A stretch of DNA of 45,917 bases from Deltaproteobacteria bacterium CG11_big_fil_rev_8_21_14_0_20_49_13 (GTDB lineage Bacteria; UBA10199; GCA-002796325; 1-14-0-20-49-13), in NCBI GenBank assembly GCA_002796305.1, contig PCWZ01000050.1, positions 1 to 45,917 of the forward strand. Direction: 5' to 3'. Position numbers and translations under genes: made by a program. This document shows, piece by piece, positions 1-6,210 of this stretch. The stretch's first letter is position 1, and the number at the start of each line of letters is the position of its first letter. The notes under the pieces are model-generated. The model was not told the DNA's origin. It was given only the letters and a program-made list of their open reading frames with translations, and searched no databases.

Positions 1-1163
1 TTTATAGAACTCTGATGCAACAAATTGATTTCATCACTGATTGCATTTGAGATAGTGGAAATCTCTTTTTGTTCTTCTTCAAGTTTAGGGATATTAGTTT
101 CGTAGCCTAATATATCGCCAATTCCAATATTGCCTTGAGCACCGCCTTGTGCTTTTTTAGCCATTTCTCGGATAAAACCTTGAGAATTTATTAAACAAAA
201 AAAGAAACCATTATTAATTTTTTTTGGAACTAGTTTTCCTACTCGTTGGTTAAGAAGTGTATCTTGAGTATTGACTCTGCAAACGCGACCAACATTGCCT
301 GTCATTGATATTAATATGTCACCGTTATGTAGCATGTGATGCTCTTGCAGATCTGGCGGCAACGATGCAATTCTGTCACAGCCGCGCGCATGCATGCATC
401 CATCTTGTACATTTGAAATTGTAATTATTGAATACTTCCCTTTTGAATCATAACTTTCACTTTTGAATGCGTATCCATTTTTTAAAGCTGCCACATCATT
501 AAGAGATATTGGAACCCACTGCTCATTGAATTTTTCTAATCTTCGCTTCCCCGTCAACAACTGCTGCATCAGACCTTTTTTTAGTTTTTGTTTAGCAGCA
601 ATCAGTCGTTCGGTTTGGGTGATGGCGGTGTCCCATGTGTTGAGGATTTTCGAGATTTTTAATTGGTTTTCTATTGTTGGAAGATCAAAATGATACTCAG
701 CCAACTCCTCTCTATTAATTTTTGGTATGCCCGTCCGACCAGACATTGAAGCGGTAAAATCAGTAAAATGTTTAGAGAGCAATATATACAATAAATACTG
801 AGGAAGTATTTCGTCTTTGCAGTGGATAGGGTACATATCAGCACTACAAAGCACGTCTTCATCCGCTATAGCTGCTTTGCATAAATAGGGTCGAATTTTT
901 GAATAAAGTACGCATCCTTTTTTGGCATAATATTTCCCGCTGATTGCAGATTGAGTACGAGCAGTCTCTTTTGAAATAATTCTTCCAGTGCATGGTTCAA
1001 TATGGTCCGGTGCGACTAAAATCATTTCATTATATGGAGATTGCTTTGGATCGACCTGTCCACTGACTATTTCAACGACGTTCAGTAAGCTCACTCGTTT
1101 CCATAGTTCTGTGTCACCACTGGCATGCCCATCTTCATAAATATGTACTGCTTCACGTTTCAT
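1..1163 (-). CDS. hsdS: Type I restriction-modification specificity subunit HsdS (partial, 3' end off window)
   Basis: The reading frame opens at 1163 (starting MKREAVHIYEDG) and is still open at the left edge, giving 387 codons. HsdS subunits choose the DNA target of the HsdM/HsdR complex. Two target-recognition domains are visible: one around residues 15-180, then a helical spacer with the typical IAAKQKLKKGLMQQLLTGKR signature, then a second domain beginning WVPISLNDVAALKNGYAFKS. The second domain carries the usual DILISMTGNVGR and GNIGVSDI motifs. The start lies 4 nt after the stop of the membrane-protein gene, so it is probably translated from the same message. It is the last gene of the operon seen here; hsdR, if present, lies beyond the edge. 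AT content is higher than in region 3. Confidence 0.93.
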   Translation of the reverse strand, partial: MKREAVHIYEDGHASGDTELWKRVSLLNVVEIVSGQVDPKQSPYNEMILVAPDHIEPCTGRIISKETARTQSAISGKYYAKKGCVLYSKIRPYLCKAAIADEDVLCSADMYPIHCKDEILPQYLLYILLSKHFTDFTASMSGRTGIPKINREELAEYHFDLPTIENQLKISKILNTWDTAITQTERLIAAKQKLKKGLMQQLLTGKRRLEKFNEQWVPISLNDVAALKNGYAFKSESYDSKGKYSIITISNVQDGCMHARGCDRIASLPPDLQEHHMLHNGDILISMTGNVGRVCRVNTQDTLLNQRVGKLVPKKINNGFFFCLINSQGFIREMAKKAQGGAQGNIGIGDILGYETNIPKLEEEQKEISTISNAISDEINLLHQSSI

Positions 1164-1167
1164 ATTT

Positions 1168-1692
1168 TCACTTTAGTAAGAAAACAATTGTCACAACGAG
1201 ATACCCAATCCCAAAAATGACCGGAATCTTTGATTCCAAATGCGTCAGCGGCCAATACGTTTTTCGCTCGGATCCTTTCTTGAGCAAAAGATCCCATTCA
1301 GCTTTCCCATATGGACTCGCGGGAAGGCGCGATTCAAGTTCCCCGATGATCTGAAATTTAGCCCCGTTCAATTGCTTGTATGAAATAATCAGACGCCACC
1401 AGAAAAAGCATTCAAGTAGCAAAACAGCGAGGGGAAGCAATAAGGCCCAACTGGAAGGCAGGAAATTTTGTTTCTCGAACAGGAAACCGACAGCCCCTAA
1501 AATCAAGCTGTTTAATGTAAGAAAGAACCCATTCGCCACGTCGCGCCGACTACTGATGCGATCAGCCATCTCAATGCAGAGTTTATACTGTTCAAGAATA
1601 TGCTCGTGGTACTGTTCCTCGGATTGGTAACCGTTTTGAGTGGGCTTATCATTCCACAGCGCTTCAGCTAGATCGTTGGTGGGGGTGCTCAT
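1168..1692 (-). CDS. Small multi-helix membrane protein, TIR partner in a putative defence cassette
   Basis: This 174-aa protein is read from MSTPTNDLAEAL. That ATG overlaps the stop of the TIR gene by four bases (ATGA); a longer in-frame start at 1728 lies inside the TIR gene and is less likely. A soluble N-terminus includes EQYKLCIEMADRISSRRDVANG. Two hydrophobic helices follow at about residues 45-62 and 68-90, then a cytoplasmic loop of about 65 residues, and a final helix at the C-terminus (VIFGIGYLVVTIVFLLK). From memory the conserved MADRISSRR segment before the first helix resembles proteins named RipA-family octameric membrane proteins, but this could not be searched. Position next to a TIR gene suggests a membrane effector or sensor; that is inference. 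No enzymatic motif is visible. Confidence 0.8.
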   Translation of the reverse strand: MSTPTNDLAEALWNDKPTQNGYQSEEQYHEHILEQYKLCIEMADRISSRRDVANGFFLTLNSLILGAVGFLFEKQNFLPSSWALLLPLAVLLLECFFWWRLIISYKQLNGAKFQIIGELESRLPASPYGKAEWDLLLKKGSERKTYWPLTHLESKIPVIFGIGYLVVTIVFLLK

Positions 1693-2084
1693 CGGGAACC
1701 CCCGATAAGCAATTTGAGATTGGGCCATGTCCAGTCATACATTTTGTCCTGCTGACCCGCTGTTGTTGGCCAAGTACAATTTTTATCTGAATAACCTTTG
1801 AGCAGAAAATAAGGTTTGCCTGCATCTTTGGTAATTTGAAGTTCAGCCGCCACACCGCTTGCGTTGTGTGTATGTTGACCACAAATGACTATTACAAGAT
1901 TAGCGCGCTGAATTCTGCCCTTAACTTTGACTTTCCAATCTCCTGTCAGATGCTCTTTAACTGAACGATCGATAATTTCAAAAGGGGAGTCATCATTATT
2001 GGCCTGGCCAACAAGGGCTATCCTCAAAAACTCATCATGATCGAAATCAAAGCTGATAAACGCAGATTTTTTGAATAAACTCAT
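1689..2084 (-). CDS. TIR-like (ThsB/DUF1863-type) protein
   Basis: This 131-aa protein has the layout of a stand-alone TIR or MTH538-type flavodoxin-like fold. It starts with the strand KSAFISFDFDHDEF, has a middle helix and strand ending RIQRANLVIVICGQHTHN, and then SGVAAELQITKDAGKPYFLL. Glu81 in the AAEL segment is in the right place for the catalytic glutamate of NAD-consuming TIR domains, though this reading is by eye. In Thoeris-type systems TIR proteins make a NAD-derived signal that activates a partner effector. Here the partner would be the membrane protein, whose ATG overlaps this stop (ATGA). The start itself overlaps the stop of the 57-aa gene in the same way. TIR-family assignment is fairly secure; activity and role are inferred. 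Confidence 0.82.
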   Translation of the reverse strand: MSLFKKSAFISFDFDHDEFLRIALVGQANNDDSPFEIIDRSVKEHLTGDWKVKVKGRIQRANLVIVICGQHTHNASGVAAELQITKDAGKPYFLLKGYSDKNCTWPTTAGQQDKMYDWTWPNLKLLIGGSR

Positions 2085-2254
2085 TTCTCTTTCCTCACGC
2101 CCTTAAAAGGCTTTTTGTCGGACTTCTGATCAATGAAGCGGCCCGTGTCCGTATCACGTTTTACAAAGCGATCCGTTTTTGGATTATGTGTTTGAGACCT
2201 GTCTTTGACAGCCCCTTTACGTCGGTTGTCACCTGGTGGTGGATTTTTAGCCAT
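2081..2254 (-). CDS. 57-aa basic protein of the TIR cassette, function unknown
   Basis: The frame could begin at 2290, but the ATG at 2254 (MAKNPPPGDNRRKGAV) has a good GGAAGG ribosome binding site and is chosen. The product is 57 aa, rich in Lys, Arg and Asp, with no hydrophobic stretch. It contains the segment NPKTDRFVKRDTDTGRF and ends PFKGVRKEK. It looks disordered and could bind nucleic acid or an acidic partner; no family function is known to me. From memory, similar short proteins occur beside TIR genes. Its stop overlaps the TIR start (ATGA), so it is the first gene of a translationally coupled trio. Confidence 0.75.
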   Translation of the reverse strand: MAKNPPPGDNRRKGAVKDRSQTHNPKTDRFVKRDTDTGRFIDQKSDKKPFKGVRKEK

Positions 2255-2278
2255 AATTGGTCCTTCCAATTTTCGAAA

Positions 2279-2303
2279 GGGGGGTGGCATTTTGCCCCCA
2301 CCC
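2279..2303 (-). other. GC-rich hairpin ahead of the TIR cassette
   Basis: An 11-bp stem with two wobble positions and a 3-nt loop lies between the BRO-N gene and the 57-aa gene. It ends about 24 nt before the start codon and has no U-tract, so it is more likely an mRNA processing or stability element than a terminator. Confidence 0.4.
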
Positions 2304-2324
2304 TTGTTCTATGTGCCCCCGAAA

Positions 2325-2350
2325 CCATTTTGCCGACATCGGGAAAATGG
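2325..2350 (-). terminator. Hairpin just after the BRO-N stop, possible partial terminator
   Basis: The two 7-nt arms CCATTTT and AAAATGG enclose a further CCGA/TCGG stem with one C-C mismatch. The hairpin begins about 9 nt after the BRO-N stop codon. There is no long U-tract after it, so read-through into the TIR cassette is likely. It may set the ratio between the upstream R-M genes and the cassette. Confidence 0.4.
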
Positions 2351-2358
2351 TCCTGGGT

Positions 2359-3198
2359 TTACTTTCCCTTCAACTCTTTCTGTTTCTTCGGTGGCAAATA
2401 ATTTCCAGCGGTCACCACTTTGCGCCCTGTTTTGGCTTCCAATTCCTGACGCGCTTTCTTGGCAATCCTGCCACCTTTGATACCAGCCACTTTATTTTCA
2501 TCCATGCCAGTCGCTTTCACACTGTCGGCTATTTGTCGGGTGGAAAGTTCCGCCAAAGCTGTAAAGATCAATTCCGCCTCGCTCATATGGTCACGTAAAT
2601 TTTGAGTTTTGAGTCCTTTGATAGCTTTATGCTCTTTGACGGAAACATCGGACCATTCCTGATGAATAATATTTGTGAGGATGGCGTACTCTTCTCCTTC
2701 CTTGATGCCGTGGTCACTCCAATAGTCGGTCAATTTGTTGCGGGTTTCCTGACCCATCATCCGCTGTTGGATCCACTTTTCGCTACGACCATGCTTTTTC
2801 CACGTATCGCGGGCACGATCGAGTGAGCGGGCGGGGTCGGCCATTTCCTGCATGCGTTCATAGCCCACTTTGGCGAGCCATAGCTTGATGGGTTCCGCTT
2901 TGGGACTGGGGACAGATTGGATAAGCCTAAGAAGAGTTTCGGGAGTGGCCGCATCAGTCAGACGTAACTTGCCGTCTTCAAACAACATTTTCAACTGGTG
3001 ACAATTTGTCACCACTTCACTTCCGTCTTTCTTGAGCCGTTCTTTGAGCTTGTTCCAGTATTTTCTGGCCTTTTGAAATTCAGGCTGGTCAGTCAAAGCC
3101 TGAATAATATCAATCACAGAAAAATACCACGTCTCCGCTTCTTCATCATAAATGCGGCGAATTTTATACTCTTCAAAGATGGCTAAATTATTTTTCAT
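2359..3198 (-). CDS. BRO-N domain protein in the R-M operon
   Basis: This 279-aa protein starts MKNNLAIFEEYKIRRIYD. Residues about 5-110 match the Bro-N antirepressor-type DNA-binding domain: the ETWYFSVIDIIQALTD helix-strand segment, ARKYWNKLKERLKKDG, and LKMLFEDGKLRLTDAA. The C-terminal half is mostly helical and ends in a basic tail (PPKKQKELKGK). BRO-N domains are best known from phage antirepressors and large DNA viruses, and such proteins also occur inside type I restriction loci, where their role is not settled. It lies 46 nt after hsdM on the same strand. A role as operon regulator or as a sensor of foreign DNA is possible but unproven. Confidence 0.85.
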   Translation of the reverse strand: MKNNLAIFEEYKIRRIYDEEAETWYFSVIDIIQALTDQPEFQKARKYWNKLKERLKKDGSEVVTNCHQLKMLFEDGKLRLTDAATPETLLRLIQSVPSPKAEPIKLWLAKVGYERMQEMADPARSLDRARDTWKKHGRSEKWIQQRMMGQETRNKLTDYWSDHGIKEGEEYAILTNIIHQEWSDVSVKEHKAIKGLKTQNLRDHMSEAELIFTALAELSTRQIADSVKATGMDENKVAGIKGGRIAKKARQELEAKTGRKVVTAGNYLPPKKQKELKGK

Positions 3199-3244
3199 AT
3201 TGTCCTCGTTTCAAATATTCAGTTGCACGATTTTTCCGTACAAC

Positions 3245-4741
3245 TCACACCAACCCCAATTCCTTTAAATACTTATCCATCTCCTTGCGTGTCGTAGCCA
3301 GCTCCGCTTCGATCTGTTTGATTTCTTTCTGTACTGCAGGAATATTGACCTCGGCCTCTTCTTCAAAGGTGTCCACATAACGGGGGATATTCAGATTGAA
3401 GTCGTTCTCTTTGATTTCATCGACTGTGGCGCGGTAGGCGTACTTGTCGATGTTTTTGAATGCCTTGAAGGCTTTGACGATTTTTTCGATATCCTGGTCG
3501 CGGAGGTAGTTTTGTTTTTTGCCGTCCAGATATTCCCGGCTGGCATCGATGAAGAGCACGTCTTTGATCTTTTTGTTCTTATCGAAGATAAGAATCGCCG
3601 CCGGGATGCCCGTTCCAAAGAAGAGATTGGCAGGTAAGCCGATCACCGCTTTGAGCAAATTTTCTTCAATCATTGCCTGCCGGATTTTTCCCTCGGCGCC
3701 ACCACGAAACAAGACACCGTGTGGAACAATCACTCCGACGCGGCCATCGCCTTCGAGCGCTGTTTCCACCATGTGACTGATGAAGGCATAATCTCCTTTA
3801 CTCTTGGGAGGAATTCCGCGCCAAAAGCGATTGAACGGATCGTGCGCCGCTTCATCGGCACCCCACTTATCGAGACTAAAAGGGGGGTTCGCCACGACAA
3901 CATTGAATTTCATCAAGCTATCGCCTTCAACCAAACGGGGACTGGTGATGGTATTGCACCATTCAATGCGGGCACTGTCCATGCCATGCAAAAACATATT
4001 CATGCGACAGAGCGCCCAGGTGGAGCCGTTGGACTCTTGGCCAAAGAGGGCAAAATCATGTTTTGGGATTTCTTGGGCAACACGAATCAAAAGCGAGCCC
4101 GACCCGCAGGCCGGGTCACAAATGCGATCACCGGATTTCGGTTCCAACAAACGTGCAAGCAGGGTCGCGACTTCACCGGGGGTATAAAATTCTCCCCCTT
4201 TTTTCCCGGCGTCGGCGGCAAAGTGGGCAATAAGGTATTCATAGGCATTGCCGATGACATCCTGATTGCCAATACGCAAGGGGCGCAGATCGAGTTTGGG
4301 ATTGGCAAAGTCTTCCAAGAGGTGAATCAGTCGGCGGTTTCTGTCTTTGGTTTGTCCCAGGTAGGGTTCACTGTTGAAATCGATATTCCGGAAAACATTT
4401 TCCAGCTTACCCTTGTTGGCATCCTCGATTTTTTCGAGGGCAATATTAATCAGTTCACCAATATTGTTCTCTCTTCGCTTGCTGTGGAGAAATTCAAAAT
4501 CAGATTCCGACGGCATCACAAAGCGCTCGCGTGACAGGGCACGCTCAACCCGCTGTTTGTCTCCGTTGTATTTTGCCTCAAATTGTTCCCGCGTGTCTTT
4601 CCACAGATCACTCATGTATTTGATAAAGAGCATGACGAGGATATAATCTTTGTACTGCGCGGGATCGAGGGTGCCGCGAAAGGTATCGCAGGCGCGCCAA
4701 ACCATGTCGTTGATTTCTTTTTGTGAGACTGAGTTTTCCAT
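3245..4741 (-). CDS. hsdM: Type I restriction-modification DNA methyltransferase subunit HsdM
   Basis: The 498-aa product is of normal family length and transfers a methyl group from S-adenosylmethionine to adenine N6 within the HsdM/HsdS complex. The N-terminal helical domain (residues 1-150) has the typical FRGTLDPAQYKDYILVMLF. The catalytic domain follows, with GGEFYTPGEVATLL near residue 183, the AdoMet-binding DPACGSGSLL near 210 and the catalytic NPPF near 285. The C-terminus is helical (EIKQIEAELATTRKEMDKYL) and should contact HsdS. The start at 4741 follows a GGAG box and lies 15 nt after the half-size specificity gene. No frame damage is visible. Confidence 0.97.
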   Translation of the reverse strand: MENSVSQKEINDMVWRACDTFRGTLDPAQYKDYILVMLFIKYMSDLWKDTREQFEAKYNGDKQRVERALSRERFVMPSESDFEFLHSKRRENNIGELINIALEKIEDANKGKLENVFRNIDFNSEPYLGQTKDRNRRLIHLLEDFANPKLDLRPLRIGNQDVIGNAYEYLIAHFAADAGKKGGEFYTPGEVATLLARLLEPKSGDRICDPACGSGSLLIRVAQEIPKHDFALFGQESNGSTWALCRMNMFLHGMDSARIEWCNTITSPRLVEGDSLMKFNVVVANPPFSLDKWGADEAAHDPFNRFWRGIPPKSKGDYAFISHMVETALEGDGRVGVIVPHGVLFRGGAEGKIRQAMIEENLLKAVIGLPANLFFGTGIPAAILIFDKNKKIKDVLFIDASREYLDGKKQNYLRDQDIEKIVKAFKAFKNIDKYAYRATVDEIKENDFNLNIPRYVDTFEEEAEVNIPAVQKEIKQIEAELATTRKEMDKYLKELGLV

Positions 4742-4756
4742 AATTGTGATCTCCTG

Positions 4757-5344
4757 TTAAGTCTGACTTTCCCCAGTGGCTGCCTTTAATGACAGGCCAT
4801 CGATTAAACGCTTCCGTGAGCGCACCAAATGTTCCATTGCATGCGCCTCTTTCTTTTGAAGCACATCAAGTTCCGCAATGGCCTTTTGCGTATTGAGTGA
4901 AGGAAGTTGGATTTCCAATTCTTCAAAGGTTGATTTGGGCACCATCCTCACAAGGGACCCTTGTCCCGCACTGCCAAAAAAGGCCTGGGCAGAGGGTTGG
5001 TTGATGAACCAAGCGAGGTAATCTGGCAGCACGCGCTTGGGATTGGCGCGGAGGATATAAAAATAATAGGAGGCAAGCGTATTCTCCAGCGGCTGGCGAA
5101 TGGTGATAGCGATATTATTTTGTCCGCGCGATAAAAACAGGACGTCGCCCTTTGTAACGAGATAGCGATCAACACTTCCCGTGGGCGTTATTTTGGAGAG
5201 CTGATCGATGAGGAGATTGCCCGCATTATCCACATCTTTAATTTGGATAAGCGAGTGACTGCCATGATGATTCACAACCCTGGCATGACGCCGCTCACGC
5301 GCTTGGAACCCAAACTGAATGTCTACAACCTCACCAACTTTCAC
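4757..5344 (-). CDS. Half-size (single-TRD) HsdS-like specificity protein
   Basis: The frame is open from 5410, but a GTG at 5344 preceded by a GAGGAGAG ribosome binding site at ideal spacing is the better start, giving 195 aa (VKVGEVVDIQFGF). It has one target-recognition domain, with SLIQIKDVDNAGNL, the KGDVLFLSRGQNN motif and GSLVRMVPKSTFEELEIQLPS, then a short helical tail. A normal HsdS has two such domains. Half-size subunits can act as dimers or pair with another half. It is the first gene of the operon, while a full two-domain HsdS closes it, so the system may assemble two specificities. A truncated relic is an alternative, but the strong start site and intact frame argue against this. 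Confidence 0.85.
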   Translation of the reverse strand: MKVGEVVDIQFGFQARERRHARVVNHHGSHSLIQIKDVDNAGNLLIDQLSKITPTGSVDRYLVTKGDVLFLSRGQNNIAITIRQPLENTLASYYFYILRANPKRVLPDYLAWFINQPSAQAFFGSAGQGSLVRMVPKSTFEELEIQLPSLNTQKAIAELDVLQKKEAHAMEHLVRSRKRLIDGLSLKAATGESQT

Positions 5345-5412
5345 TGATCTCTCCTCACATTTTTTCTCAAACAAGCTACAAATTAAAATGCATCTTTTTT
5401 GATGATTCATGA

Positions 5413-5441
5413 CGAATATACGGTATACGTGCCAATGTCAA
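5413..5441 (-). promoter_or_regulatory. Candidate promoter of the R-M/TIR operon
   Basis: On the minus strand a perfect -35 box TTGACA (5436-5441) is followed by TATATT at 15 nt (5415-5420) or TATTCG at 17 nt (5413-5418). Between them lies a short near-palindrome GTATACCGTATA that could be an operator. The half-size hsdS starts about 70 nt downstream. Confidence 0.5.
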
Positions 5442-5503
5442 TTATTATTTTTGCATCTTTTTATTTACAACATATTTTATAGACCTGTCGATATCACCCT
5501 TGA

Positions 5504-5936
5504 AATGCGTCTCTGAACGATTCACTCACGGATGAGCAGTTCAAAGAGAAACGTCACCAATTGGAGACAGAGATGCCACCTGAAGAAAAATTTGAGAGAG
5601 ACAGAAGATCGGGCTGAGCGTTGGATCGAGGTCGCAGAAAGGGCTTTCAATTTTGCAACACACGCCCGTGAATCCTTCCTTACGGGCAATCTTGAAACCA
5701 AGAAGCAAATACTTATGGCATTAGGCTCGAACTCAACCATCAAAGACGGCAAACTCACTATCCACACCAACGAGTGGCTTGTGCCGATAGAAAATGCCTA
5801 CCCGGCCATTGAATCTAAATACAAAGGGCTAGAACCGGCGCAAAGCCCCGAAAATAAAGAACGAATCGCCCAATTAAGTGCGATTCGTTCCACGTGGCGG
5901 ACCCAGCAGGAATCGAACCTGCGGCATCCTGCTTAG
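5504..5936 (+). pseudogene. Large serine recombinase C-terminal remnant, frameshifted, running into tRNA-Arg
   Basis: Two frames together resemble the end of a large serine recombinase. From 5504 one frame reads NASLNDSLTDEQFKEKRHQL, the usual coiled linker; it hits a stop after about 37 codons. The neighbouring frame, open from 5532, then reads AERWIEVAERAFNFATHARE and LETKKQILMALGSN, typical of the recombinase C-terminus. The switch lies near an A5 run at 5586-5590, so a single frameshift is likely. The zinc-ribbon and catalytic parts are absent. The last codons are simply the antisense of the tRNA-Arg 3' half and acceptor. This is the scar of an integrase that entered at the tRNA gene and was then lost. 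Confidence 0.72.
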
Positions 5937-5970
5937 AAGGCAGGAGCTCTATCCGCTGAGCTATGGGTCC
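5895..5970 (-). tRNA. tRNA-Arg (anticodon TCT)
   Basis: A complete cloverleaf is visible: 7-bp acceptor GGACCCA/TGGGTCC, anticodon arm CCTGC-CTTCTAA-GCAGG with anticodon TCT, and a T-arm with GGTTCGAATCC. The CCA end is encoded at 5897-5895, unlike the other tRNAs in this window. It reads the AGA codon, common in the neighbouring genes. Its 3' end faces the island on the left, the usual orientation for an integration site. Confidence 0.96.
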
Positions 5971-6014
5971 ATAAGATCCGCTCTTAGCAAGTCTTCGAGC
6001 TTAGCGATTCTTAT

Positions 6015-6038
6015 GCCCGCCACGTTTGATCGGCGGGC
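6015..6038. repeat. 7-bp perfect GC hairpin upstream of tRNA-Arg
   Basis: GCCCGCC and GGCGGGC enclose a 10-nt loop. It lies about 45 nt upstream of the tRNA-Arg 5' end and about 90 nt before the NuoEF promoter, in the divergent gap. With no U-tract, its role is unclear. Confidence 0.4.
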
Positions 6039-6128
6039 TGAATTTGTAAGTGAGCTTATGACACAATTTCACTAAACATTTCAACATCAAAATCCTTGGT
6101 CAAAAGCGGCCTCTTTTTTACTCAACAT

Positions 6129-6157
6129 TTGACATTCGAGGCCAAATCCAATTAAAT
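6129..6157 (+). promoter_or_regulatory. Candidate sigma-70-type promoter for the NuoEF operon
   Basis: A perfect TTGACA (6129-6134), exactly 17 nt of spacer and TTAAAT (6152-6157) are visible. Transcription would start near 6164, giving a leader of about 47 nt before the chosen ATG. Confidence 0.6.
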
Positions 6158-6166
6158 GCGCCGTCC

Positions 6167-6191
6167 GGGGACGCGCGCCGAGTGTGTCCCC
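6167..6191 (+). promoter_or_regulatory. Hairpin at the extreme 5' end of the NuoEF leader
   Basis: GGGGACGC pairs with GTGTCCCC (8 bp with one wobble, 9-nt loop). It would sit within a few bases of the predicted transcript start and ends about 19 nt before the ATG. A 5' stem of this kind usually stabilises mRNA; control of translation is also possible. Confidence 0.4.
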
Positions 6192-6210
6192 AGAAAAAGG
6201 GGATATATTT

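Noticed and set aside
1-1163. HsdS as a pseudogene, because no complete frame is visible
   Set aside because: The frame is open without interruption from 1163 to the window edge, so the gene is simply cut by the edge.
3719-4534. 271-codon plus-strand frame opposite hsdM
   Set aside because: It is antisense to a complete, motif-rich HsdM, has no ribosome binding site and no recognisable domain; long shadow frames are common opposite such genes.
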